From the NCBI GenBank assembly GCA_964622775.1, contig CAZUSO010000071.1:1-14134 (forward strand): a stretch of 14,134 nucleotides of DNA, in the 5' to 3' direction. Positions 1 to 6,417 of this stretch are shown in pieces. The DNA is from CAZUSO01 sp964622775. GTDB lineage: Bacteria > Bacteroidota > Bacteroidia > Chitinophagales > Chitinophagaceae. Every line of letters begins with the position of its first letter. Positions within the stretch are counted from its first letter, which is position 1. Position numbers and translations under genes: made by a program. The notes under the pieces are model-generated. The model was not told the origin of the DNA, ran no database searches, and saw only the letters and a list, made by a program, of their open reading frames with translations.

Positions 1-1
1 T

Positions 2-199
2 ATTCCTCCTGAAAAGCATCAAACAGGAAAAGATGAAACATGGAAAATAGAAAGGAAAAACCTGAATTTTAGCACGCACATTAAAATATTGAATAGAAAG
101 GCCATCTGTTTCTCAAAAAATGAAATGATTCATGATAATGTCATCGGAACTTATATGGAAACATACTATTACAAAACAGGAATCTATGGAAATAACTAA
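2..199 (+). CDS. IS1-family transposase, C-terminal fragment (5' end beyond window)
   Basis: Frame 2 is open from the window edge to TAA at 197-199, giving 65 residues and no start. The protein would cut and rejoin the ends of its own insertion sequence. The fragment aligns with the end of E. coli InsB (from memory): KIERKNLNF corresponds to RIERHNLNL and contains the glutamate I take as the last residue of the DDE catalytic triad; NRKAICFSK corresponds to GRKSLSFSK; HDNVIGTYME corresponds to HDKVIGHYLN. The C-terminus (YYYKTGIYGNN) runs slightly beyond the E. coli protein. The first two acidic residues and any programmed frameshift lie outside the window, so activity cannot be judged. Family assignment is confident. 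Confidence 0.87.
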   Translation: MPPEKHQTGKDETWKIERKNLNFSTHIKILNRKAICFSKNEMIHDNVIGTYMETYYYKTGIYGNN

Positions 200-222
200 A
201 TAAACCTATTTATGACATTACC
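200..222 (-). repeat. IS1-family right terminal inverted repeat
   Basis: Read from 222 on the minus strand the end is GGTAATGTCATAAATAGG. The first seven bases equal the start of the IS1 IRR; the inner part is diverged, as expected for a distant family member. The repeat begins just after the transposase stop, the usual geometry for IS1. The partner repeat is outside the window, so the inner boundary is approximate. Confidence 0.7.
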
Positions 223-223
223 C

Positions 224-252
224 AAAAAAAGAGCGACACCCGCCGCTCTTTT
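224..252 (-). terminator. Bidirectional rho-independent terminator
   Basis: A 9-bp stem AAAAGAGCG / CGCTCTTTT (227-235 with 244-252) closes an 8-base loop. On the minus strand the stem is followed by a U-run (complement of the A-run 224-230), so it would end the transcript of the beta-barrel gene that stops at 273. On the plus strand the 3' arm ends in TTTT, so it could also stop transcription leaving the insertion sequence. The insertion sequence ends one or two bases from the A-run. Confidence 0.75.
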
Positions 253-272
253 CAAACTCATTATGTTTGTGG

Positions 273-902
273 TTATAAAAAACTGTAACCAACCGCCAGT
301 TGAATCTGACCGGTACGCCAGTCTTGCTTAATCGTCGTGTTGTTACGGTCGGTGATGCCGAAGATATACCGGCCGCTTACTTTCAGATGGAAGGGCAGGT
401 CGAGCCATAAGCCGGCAACGCCGGAGATATAACCGGTTTTGAAAACATCCTTCGTGGCTTTTAAAAATTCGTCTTTATCCTGAATGCTTACCACAGCCGT
501 ATATTGCGGGCCGGCTTGAATCCATAATCCCTTATACAGCTTATAGCTCACTAATACAGGAATAGATAACTCGTTCAGCTTGAAAGTGCCGCTTTTTACA
601 CCGGCTGCATTTGCAGAAAGATAATTGCCGAAGGCGGCTTTAAAATTGTCGCCGGTGGTTATCGTAGATTGTGAAAAATTTACTTCGGCATGGACGCCGG
701 CTTTATTAAAGCGCAACCCGCCATAAGCGCCGGCTAAAAAAGTTCCGCTGAAAGCGCCTTTCAGATCCGTTCCGATCGTTTGATCCATAGTTGCGCCGAC
801 ATGAAGACCGACAACCGGCGTCTGGGCGAATGCTCCGGTGTTTAAACCGGTCAGTCCCAATGCAGTACAGAGGGTGGCTAATGCAATTTTTTTCATAAAC
901 AT
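273..902 (-). CDS. Outer-membrane beta-barrel protein (porin-family / PorT-like barrel)
   Basis: This is a 209-residue exported protein. Residues 4-26 form a signal peptide (KK, a hydrophobic core, cleavage expected at AFA-Q). The rest alternates polar and hydrophobic residues in beta-strand fashion with many glycines and aromatics (VGLHVGATMD, GAYGGLRF, LVSYKLYKGLWIQAGPQY, LKVSGRYIFGITD) and ends with a barrel-type strand, IQLAVGYSFL. This fits the small 8-strand 'outer membrane protein beta-barrel' families common in Bacteroidota; substrate or role cannot be deduced. Two in-frame ATGs exist (902 and 896); the second gives the more classical MKK start. The gene lies 12 bases after the stop of the preceding minus-strand gene, so it is probably co-transcribed with the ytxH/holin cluster, and it is followed by the hairpin at 224-252. 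Confidence 0.8.
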   Translation of the reverse strand: MFMKKIALATLCTALGLTGLNTGAFAQTPVVGLHVGATMDQTIGTDLKGAFSGTFLAGAYGGLRFNKAGVHAEVNFSQSTITTGDNFKAAFGNYLSANAAGVKSGTFKLNELSIPVLVSYKLYKGLWIQAGPQYTAVVSIQDKDEFLKATKDVFKTGYISGVAGLWLDLPFHLKVSGRYIFGITDRNNTTIKQDWRTGQIQLAVGYSFL

Positions 903-914
903 GTTTGGTTAGTA

Positions 915-1367
915 CTAAAAAGATTTTTTCGTTTTAAATAGTCGGGAAACAAACCTGCTTTTTGTGCGTGTGAGTGCAGGTGGTGATGCTTCCCGTGATG
1001 CTTTTTGTTTCCTCATGCGTTCCCGGATAGCCTGATAACCTTTTGTTCCGATAAATAGGGCGAGGTTAAAGGCCTGCCAGCGCAGCCATGATTTTCCGGT
1101 GAGTAATGCAAGCCGCTGCAGGGTTTTATTTTGCAGCACCTTAGACGCAGAATTGAATAAAGGATTTCCGCTATCTGATTTGTTTTGTTTTTGGCCACCG
1201 GCCCTGCGCTTCAATAAACCGGAAAGCGCATTGAATGCAAGCGCCTGGGGATTAAAAATGGTTTGTACCCAGTCTTGCTCCATTTGACGACAGGCACGGC
1301 TGATGCGTTCCTGTTCCTGATTAAGCTGTTTAATGCCTTTGAGCGATCTACGTTTATATCGTTGCAT
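915..1367 (-). CDS. Hypothetical basic protein, possible YqjK-like partner of the holin-family protein
   Basis: I recognise no domain. From ATG at 1367 the product is 150 residues, very rich in Lys, Arg and Gln. It begins MQRYKRRSLKGIKQLNQEQERI, has a Trp-containing amphipathic stretch (EQDWVQTIFNPQALAFNAL, about residues 30-48), a polar linker, then a semi-hydrophobic stretch, WLRWQAFNLALFIG, before a basic tail ending RFVSRLFKTKKSF. The frame is open upstream to 1502, but that extension overlaps the upstream gene (stop at 1393) and is a K/R-rich read-through of its tail, so I prefer 1367, with GGCAGG just upstream. A TTG at 1391 is possible. The position third after YtxH-like and YqjE-like genes, and the basic, Trp-rich, weakly hydrophobic character, recall E. 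coli YqjK; that parallel is inference. Confidence 0.7.
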   Translation of the reverse strand: MQRYKRRSLKGIKQLNQEQERISRACRQMEQDWVQTIFNPQALAFNALSGLLKRRAGGQKQNKSDSGNPLFNSASKVLQNKTLQRLALLTGKSWLRWQAFNLALFIGTKGYQAIRERMRKQKASREASPPALTRTKSRFVSRLFKTKKSF

Positions 1368-1392
1368 GAGCCTGCCGGGTTGTTTGGGCAAT

Positions 1393-1767
1393 TTAGCTGT
1401 TGCCGGAAGTGTCTTCTTCTTCCGCTTCTTCCTTTTTGGTTTGAGAGAGCATCCACACCATTTTATCCGCAAAAAAACGTACCAGCTTCTTATTGCATGC
1501 AAAGAAGACAGCGGTAATCAGCAGAAAAGCGCCACCTGTTGCAAAATAACCGATGGTACGACTTTGGAGCAATGCGCTGAACCATTCCGCCAGACCCAAT
1601 CCAATAAAAAGCGTAATGAGAAAGAGCAGAAAAAAAGATAAAATAATAAAAGCAAAATAACCCATTACATTACTGGTGCGTTCGATAAATTCGAGACGAA
1701 TAATCTCCAGCCGTAGTTGAATGTATTGGGTTATTTTGTCCTTAACCGATTGAAGCGGATTTTTCAA
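1393..1767 (-). CDS. Phage-holin-superfamily-III / YqjE-like inner-membrane protein
   Basis: This is a membrane protein of about 124 residues of the Phage_holin_3_6 type. It has a basic amphipathic N-terminal helix (SVKDKITQYIQLRLEIIRLEFIERTSN), two hydrophobic segments separated by a short loop (GYFAFIILSFFLLFLITLFIGLG at roughly 36-58 and IGYFATGGAFLLITAVFFA at roughly 72-90), and an acidic tail rich in Glu. Chromosomal members are not lysis proteins; E. coli YqjE is an inner-membrane protein of unknown role. The first in-frame start codon is TTG at 1773, but AAAGGA lies directly against it, whereas the TTG at 1767 is 6 bases from AAAGGA, so I choose 1767. It follows the YtxH gene by 17 bases and precedes the basic-protein gene by 25. 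An operon is very likely; function is unknown. Confidence 0.8.
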   Translation of the reverse strand: MKNPLQSVKDKITQYIQLRLEIIRLEFIERTSNVMGYFAFIILSFFLLFLITLFIGLGLAEWFSALLQSRTIGYFATGGAFLLITAVFFACNKKLVRFFADKMVWMLSQTKKEEAEEEDTSGNS

Positions 1768-1784
1768 AATCAATCCTTTTGAGA

Positions 1785-1982
1785 TTAGTTGTTGTAAATT
1801 TCATCTTCGATGTCCGCTGCCTTTTTTCCCAGGCGGCTTTTCAGTTTATTTACCGTGCTTTTCAGTTTGTCGATCTGATCGTTACGTTTGTCTTTGTCGG
1901 TACCCAAAACATAACCGAGCGCTGCGCCGGCTACCAAACCAACCAATAATCCTGCCGGTGTTTTTCCTGCATTGTTAGCCAT
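1785..1982 (-). CDS. YtxH-domain small membrane protein
   Basis: This is a 65-residue protein with one glycine-zipper hydrophobic segment (AGLLVGLVAGAALGYVLG, residues 10-27) followed directly by TDKDKRNDQIDKLKSTVNKLKSR, a charged helical tail. That arrangement is typical of YtxH (Gram-positive stress protein) domains and resembles the membrane segment plus helix of YqjD/ElaB-type proteins. Such proteins are inner-membrane anchored and often stress-induced, with unclear molecular roles. The start is ATG at 1982 with no visible Shine-Dalgarno but an A/T-rich leader. It is the first gene of a minus-strand cluster, with a TACCTTTG box 48 bases upstream. Family assignment is good; any stress role is inference. 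Confidence 0.8.
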   Translation of the reverse strand: MANNAGKTPAGLLVGLVAGAALGYVLGTDKDKRNDQIDKLKSTVNKLKSRLGKKAADIEDEIYNN

Positions 1983-2029
1983 AATTTTAAATGTTTTTGC
2001 GTTAAAAAATTAAGAGAAACTCTTTGCTA

Positions 2030-2037
2030 CAAAGGTA
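2030..2037 (-). promoter_or_regulatory. Putative -7 element (TACCTTTG) of the ytxH-holin cluster
   Basis: On the minus strand the bases read TACCTTTG, a perfect fit to the Bacteroidota primary-sigma -7 consensus TAnnTTTG. Transcription would start near 2023, giving a leader of about 40 bases before ATG at 1982. I see no TTG/TTTG at the expected ~19-base distance upstream, so the promoter is incomplete by consensus. Confidence 0.5.
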
Positions 2038-2189
2038 CTTACAAAATCAGCAGGATATTTTTTATTTGCTTAATTTAATATAGTATTATAAATTTATCAC
2101 AATGAATGTGAAAGTGCTCTCAATTTTTCAAAAGCCCTTATCTTGCATTCAATCTGTAACTTGATTCCGTTCATCATAAATGAATTTAT

Positions 2190-3215
2190 ATGCACACCAT
2201 TAAAGACAGTCTGCTCAAGCAAATCATTTTCCTGCTGTTGATTACTTTTATAGGCATCGTCCTGGTCTATCATCTGCGTTATTTTATTTCGGGCGCTTTA
2301 GGCGCCGTCACGCTTTATATCCTGCTGCGCCAGTTTTATTTTAAACTTACTATTATTTATAAATGGAAAAAATGGCTGGCTGCCGTTGCTATGATCGTGA
2401 TGTGCGTGGTGCTTTTTATCCTCCCTGTCTGGGGCCTGGTGGAATTAATTCTCCCCAAGATAAAATTTTTAATGTCCAATTCAGCCAGTCTGATTGCGCA
2501 GGCAAAACATGCCGTAGATCAGGTGAGAAATATCGCTCCCTGGATCAATATCTCCCATGACGATATTCAGAAAGTCATCCAAAAAGCGATAGCCATTTTC
2601 CCGACCTTTCTCAATGCTGCAGGCAGCGTACTGATCAACACTCTGGTGGCCTTGTTCATTCTTTATTTTATGCTGATCGGCGGGCGGGATCTGGAACGCA
2701 GCATCATTAAATTTCTACCCCTGAAAAATGAAAATACAGACTCTTTATGGCTGGAAACCCGGAATATGGTGGTTTCTAATGCCATCGGTATTCCGGTGCT
2801 AATCCTTTGCCAGTGTATTCTTGCCGCATTGGGATACTGGATTTTCGGCGCGCAAAATCCCATACTCTGGGGTTTGCTGACGGGCGTGGCATCCCTGATT
2901 CCGATGGTGGGTACCATGATTGTCTGGGTGCCGATATGCGCCATTATGATCGGCAGTGGTAATGTAGGCATGGGACTGGGCTTAGTGCTCTATTGTGCCA
3001 TCGTGGTCGCAAATATTGATAATGTATTGCGTTTTACCATTTTGAAGCGCATCGGCGATGTGCATCCTTTGATTACCGTTTTCGGTGTGCTGGTCGGCTT
3101 GCAGATCTTTGGTATGATGGGACTCATATTCGGACCTTTGCTGATAACTTATTTTATTCTGATCATAAAAATGTACCGGCTGGAATTTTCAGATAAGCGC
3201 ACGGAAGGCTTGTAG
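2190..3215 (+). CDS. AI-2E family transporter (YdiK/PerM-type permease)
   Basis: This 341-residue polytopic membrane protein has about eight hydrophobic segments (for example 11-45, 63-90, 145-165, 197-220, 228-255, 258-275 and 293-328). Family signatures are visible in the C-terminal half: NPILWGLLTGVASLIPMVG, then ANIDNVLRFTILKRIGDVHP, then the Gly-rich LVGLQIFGMMGLIFGPLL. A long amphipathic region between the second and third hydrophobic blocks (about 90-140) corresponds to the usual periplasmic domain. Members were named after E. coli TqsA, an exporter of the quorum signal AI-2, but most have unknown substrates and no luxS is seen here, so transport of AI-2 should not be assumed. The gene is monocistronic and divergent from the ytxH cluster. 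The upstream TATCTTGC at 2139-2146 is only a partial match to a -7 box. Length is normal. Confidence 0.88.
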   Translation: MHTIKDSLLKQIIFLLLITFIGIVLVYHLRYFISGALGAVTLYILLRQFYFKLTIIYKWKKWLAAVAMIVMCVVLFILPVWGLVELILPKIKFLMSNSASLIAQAKHAVDQVRNIAPWINISHDDIQKVIQKAIAIFPTFLNAAGSVLINTLVALFILYFMLIGGRDLERSIIKFLPLKNENTDSLWLETRNMVVSNAIGIPVLILCQCILAALGYWIFGAQNPILWGLLTGVASLIPMVGTMIVWVPICAIMIGSGNVGMGLGLVLYCAIVVANIDNVLRFTILKRIGDVHPLITVFGVLVGLQIFGMMGLIFGPLLITYFILIIKMYRLEFSDKRTEGL

Positions 3216-3441
3216 CCTCCTGATGGGAAAAGCGGCAGGGCGAAGCAATATCCATCTCGGAAATTTTGTTTTGCAAAAGCAATTGCTTCCATGCGGAAAT
3301 GCTGATTACATTATACCGGAATCCGGAATTTCCTTAATTTGAATGACGATTTCAGGCTTTTTGCCTGCTTTCAATTACCAGGCCAGGCAAAAGAATGGGG
3401 GGCGACATTTTGGAATGCATCTGGTATATCCGCATTATTTT

Positions 3442-3449
3442 TACCTTTG
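3442..3449 (+). promoter_or_regulatory. Putative -7 element (TACCTTTG) of mutL
   Basis: This is a perfect TAnnTTTG match 23 bases before the mutL start codon. Transcription would begin near 3455-3457, leaving a leader of under 20 bases. No clear TTG element sits 19 bases upstream (the nearest TTTTGG at 3408-3413 is too far), so strength is uncertain. Confidence 0.5.
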
Positions 3450-3472
3450 AAATAATCAATTAATAATAACAC

Positions 3473-5305
3473 TTGTCAAACACGATTCAACTATTACCGG
3501 ATCATTTAGCGAATCAGATTGCTGCGGGCGAAGTAATTCAGCGCCCGGCTTCCGTAGTGAAGGAACTGATGGAAAATGCTATTGATGCCGGAGCCACCGA
3601 CATCCGCGTATTTATAAAAGATGCCGGAAAAGAATTAATTCAGGTTGTGGACAACGGAAAGGGGATGAGTCCGATGGATGCGCGTATGAGCTTTGAACGC
3701 CATGCCACATCCAAGATAAAACAAATTGAAGACCTGTTTTCCATTCGCACCATGGGATTCCGGGGCGAAGCGCTCGCATCGGTTGCTGCCGTAGCAAGAG
3801 TGGAGCTCAAAACAAGAGCCGCCGATGATGAAGCCGGAACGCTTTTAATCATTGAAGGATCTGAAGTAAAGATACAGGAACCTACCGCCTGCAACACGGG
3901 ATCCGGCATTTCCGTAAAAGACCTGTTCTATAACGTGCCGGCACGCAGGAAATTTTTGAAGTCCAATACGGTGGAATACAAACATATCGTAGAAGAGTTT
4001 TCCCGTGTAGCTATGGCTTATCCGCAAATCGCTTTCAGCCTTACTCATAATAATGCGGCTCAGTTTCATCTTCCTTCGGGTAATCTTAAGGCGCGGATTG
4101 TTGACTTATTGGGTAATCGTGTAGAAAAACAACTGATTCCTCTGCAACAGGAAACGGATCTGATGAATATTTACGGCTTCATCGGTAAGCCCGAAACAGC
4201 TACCCGTACACGGGGCAATCAGTATGTCTTTATCAACAACCGGTTTATACGCAATGCTTATCTCAATCATGCTGTGGTAAGCGCATTTGAAGGCCTGATT
4301 GAAAAGAGCGATTTCCCGCTGTATGTATTGTATTTCGACATGGATCCGCAGCGGGTTGACGTGAATGTGCACCCTACTAAACAGGAGGTTAAATTCGATG
4401 ACGACCGTATCCTTTATGCCTACCTGCAATCGGCCGTTAAGCAGGCGCTGGCCAAAAACAACGTGGCTCCCCCGATTGATTTTACACTGGATGAAAATAT
4501 TCAGCGGCTTGATGCGGTTCGCCTGCCCCAGTCGCAGGAGCAGCAGATAAAGGCGGGCAGCGGCTACTTACAGCAAACTTTCCGGGAAAAAGGGAAAGCT
4601 TTTTTCCTTGAAAAAAGTGATGATTTTAAGCAGTGGCAATCACAGCGCAATGCCTTCTTTCCCGCAATGCCGGAAAGGCCACAAATGAATGTCCAGCCTC
4701 CCTCCAATCCGGCATCATCCTTAAACAGCGCGATGGAGGAAGAAAACAATAATTTACAGCAGCCGGTGATTCAATGGCGGGAATACCTGATCAGTACCAT
4801 GAAATCCGGCTTGCTGCTGGTGCATCACCGGCGCGCTATGGAGCGCATTCTTTACGAACGGCTCCGGCAAAGGCTGGAAGTACAGCGAGCGCTCAGTCAG
4901 CAGATGTTGTTTCCTTCCGCCTTTCAGGTTTCGCCGCAGGATGCCGCCCTGTTTGAAGACATCATTCCGGAATTGCACCAGGTGGGCTTCGATATACAGC
5001 CTTTGGGACAATATACCTTTTCGATCAACGGCATTCCGCCTGATCTTGTGTCGGGCGATGAGCAAAAGGTGCTGGAAGACATTCTTGAAGATTTGAAGCA
5101 TATGGGCCGGCTACAGAAAGATAAATACCGGGAGGCAGTGCTGCGCATAACGGTTACCCGGATTCCTAAACCAGCCGTGTATAATCATGAGGCGGCACAA
5201 GTGTTAATTGATGAGCTTTTCGCCTGCGCTCAGCCCGAGCATACCCCCGGCGGAAAGATTATTTTTACTATCTTTCCTAAAGAAAAAATGGACAGCGCAT
5301 TTTGA
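3473..5305 (+). CDS. mutL: DNA mismatch repair protein MutL
   Basis: MutL is the dimeric GHKL ATPase that links MutS mismatch recognition to strand removal. The 610-residue protein shows all N-terminal motifs: the catalytic-base helix ELMENAIDAG (Glu34), DNGKGM (60-65), RHATSKI (76-82), FRGEALASV (97-105), and VDVNVHPTKQEV (295-306) with the ATP-sensing lysine Lys303. A Gln/Pro-rich linker spans about 350-430, followed by the dimerisation domain (about 435-610). Where many MutLs have DQHAAHERILYER, this one reads HHRRAMERILYER (451-463): the metal-binding Asp and His are replaced by His and Arg. The ACHSAV-like motif is RITVTRI (558-564), and TPGGK replaces CPHGRP. Nicking activity is therefore doubtful. 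The start is TTG at 3473, immediately giving the conserved IQLLP...IAAGEVIQRP; no in-frame ATG fits. It stands alone, 257 bases from the permease gene. Confidence 0.96.
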   Translation: MSNTIQLLPDHLANQIAAGEVIQRPASVVKELMENAIDAGATDIRVFIKDAGKELIQVVDNGKGMSPMDARMSFERHATSKIKQIEDLFSIRTMGFRGEALASVAAVARVELKTRAADDEAGTLLIIEGSEVKIQEPTACNTGSGISVKDLFYNVPARRKFLKSNTVEYKHIVEEFSRVAMAYPQIAFSLTHNNAAQFHLPSGNLKARIVDLLGNRVEKQLIPLQQETDLMNIYGFIGKPETATRTRGNQYVFINNRFIRNAYLNHAVVSAFEGLIEKSDFPLYVLYFDMDPQRVDVNVHPTKQEVKFDDDRILYAYLQSAVKQALAKNNVAPPIDFTLDENIQRLDAVRLPQSQEQQIKAGSGYLQQTFREKGKAFFLEKSDDFKQWQSQRNAFFPAMPERPQMNVQPPSNPASSLNSAMEEENNNLQQPVIQWREYLISTMKSGLLLVHHRRAMERILYERLRQRLEVQRALSQQMLFPSAFQVSPQDAALFEDIIPELHQVGFDIQPLGQYTFSINGIPPDLVSGDEQKVLEDILEDLKHMGRLQKDKYREAVLRITVTRIPKPAVYNHEAAQVLIDELFACAQPEHTPGGKIIFTIFPKEKMDSAF

Positions 5306-5413
5306 TTTTAAACAACCCGAAAAAGATTATTTCTCTTTTTTGAAAAATAATTTAATACTTTTAGCACCCTTTAATAATTGTAAATTAAGTTTCCGATAAA
5401 TTTTTTGCAAAAC

Positions 5414-5443
5414 TTGTTTATAATTTCGAGGCTTTTATCTTTG
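5414..5443 (+). promoter_or_regulatory. Promoter of the exbB-exbD-exbD-tonB operon
   Basis: TTG at 5414-5416, a spacer of exactly 19 bases, and TATCTTTG at 5436-5443 make a full match to the Bacteroidota primary-sigma promoter (TTG-N19-TAnnTTTG). Transcription would start near 5450, giving a 60-base A/T-rich leader before exbB. The region between mutL and this site (5306-5413) holds only A/T-rich weak hairpins and no convincing terminator. Confidence 0.75.
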
Positions 5444-5510
5444 TTAGCTCATTTAAAAAAACACACATTTTAATCATTTTATTGAATCTGTAAAACAAAA
5501 AACACGAATT

Positions 5511-6350
5511 ATGGCAGACGTAAAAACAGCCACTGTAAGACCATCAGGTACACATGGTGCAGGCAAACCAAAAAGCTCTAATGGTTTTTGGGTAAATCTA
5601 ATCATTGTAATAGCTTGTATTATAGCCGGCTGGCTGATTTGGGCCTATGTATTGGGCGACCCGGGTAACTTCAGCGATCCGGCGGAAAAACATAAACCAT
5701 TAAACATCTGGGGAGCCATGCACGTGAGCTATATCATACCGTTCCTCATTGGCATGTTCTTAGTGATGCTGGTATTTGTGCTGGAGCGGGTTGTTACTAT
5801 TGTTAAGGCAAAAGGCAAAGTGAATGGCGCTGAATTTGTTCGCAAGGTGCAATATCACCTTGCAAACAGAAATATTGATGCCGCCCTGGGGGAATGTGAT
5901 AAGCAAAGCGGATCCGTAGGTAATGTAATGAAAGCGGGTCTTAAGAAATATAAAGAAATGACGGTAAATAACGAATTGAATACCGACCAGAAGGTGCTAA
6001 GCATTCAAAATGAGGTGGAGGAAGCTACAGCCTTAGAACTGCCTATGCTGGAGAAAAACCTGGTGTTCCTTTCTACTATTACTTCCGCGGCTACCTTATT
6101 AGGGCTGTTAGGAACCGTTGTGGGTATGATCACGGCTTTCCAGGCGATGGCGCAATCCGGAGCTCCCGACGCCACTACTCTGGCTGCCGGCATTTCCGAA
6201 GCGCTGTATAATACAGCCTTAGGTATCGGTACCTCTTTCGTGGCCATGATTGCTTATAACTATTTCACTACAGCTATTGACGGCGTTAATTACAGTATTG
6301 ATGAAAGCGGATTCACGCTTACCCAAAGTTTTGCTGCTAATTATAAATAA
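5511..6350 (+). CDS. exbB: ExbB / MotA-TolQ-ExbB proton channel family protein
   Basis: This is the proton-channel subunit that, with ExbD, energises TonB at the inner membrane. Of 279 residues, hydrophobic segments lie at 27-48 and 72-95, and the two conserved channel helices at about 184-210 (with the hallmark LLGLLGTVVGMITAF) and 229-252 (SEALYNTALGIGTSFVAMIAYNYF). The cytoplasmic domain between helices 2 and 3 includes ALELPMLEKNL just before the channel helix. An extra N-terminal helix after a flexible Gly/Ser/Lys-rich start distinguishes it from three-helix E. coli ExbB; in my recollection this four-helix form is common in Bacteroidota. It is the first gene of an operon; exbD follows 67 bases later. 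ATG at 5511 is the only reasonable start. ExbB rather than TolQ or MotA is supported by the downstream exbD and tonB. Confidence 0.92.
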   Translation: MADVKTATVRPSGTHGAGKPKSSNGFWVNLIIVIACIIAGWLIWAYVLGDPGNFSDPAEKHKPLNIWGAMHVSYIIPFLIGMFLVMLVFVLERVVTIVKAKGKVNGAEFVRKVQYHLANRNIDAALGECDKQSGSVGNVMKAGLKKYKEMTVNNELNTDQKVLSIQNEVEEATALELPMLEKNLVFLSTITSAATLLGLLGTVVGMITAFQAMAQSGAPDATTLAAGISEALYNTALGIGTSFVAMIAYNYFTTAIDGVNYSIDESGFTLTQSFAANYK

Positions 6351-6417
6351 AAATAAGTGGTAAGATTTTTTGTGGAAAAAATCAATTAATTCGTCTCTAC
6401 ACTAAAATCGCATTATA

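Larger units (their letters stand above)
1..222 (+). mobile_element. Right end of an IS1-family insertion sequence (left part outside window)
   Basis: The window opens inside an IS1-like element. It carries the transposase C-terminus (stop at 197-199), and 17-23 bases later the sequence ends in ...gacattacc. Read inward on the minus strand this end begins GGTAATG, which matches the start of the classical IS1 right inverted repeat as I recall it. The element would therefore end at about 222. IS1 elements duplicate 8-9 bp of target, so the right copy here would be the A-rich bases starting at 223. The left end and left target copy are outside the window, so neither completeness nor the duplication can be confirmed. 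Confidence 0.8.

Noticed and set aside
1368..1502. N-terminal extension of the basic-protein frame up to 1502
   Set aside because: It overlaps the end of the holin-family gene in another frame and reads as a Lys/Arg-rich shadow of that gene's Glu/Lys tail; ATG at 1367 removes the overlap.
3315..3333. CCGGAAT direct doublet before mutL as a regulatory repeat
   Set aside because: CCGG/TTCCGG words are frequent across this window as a composition bias, so one adjacent pair carries little weight.
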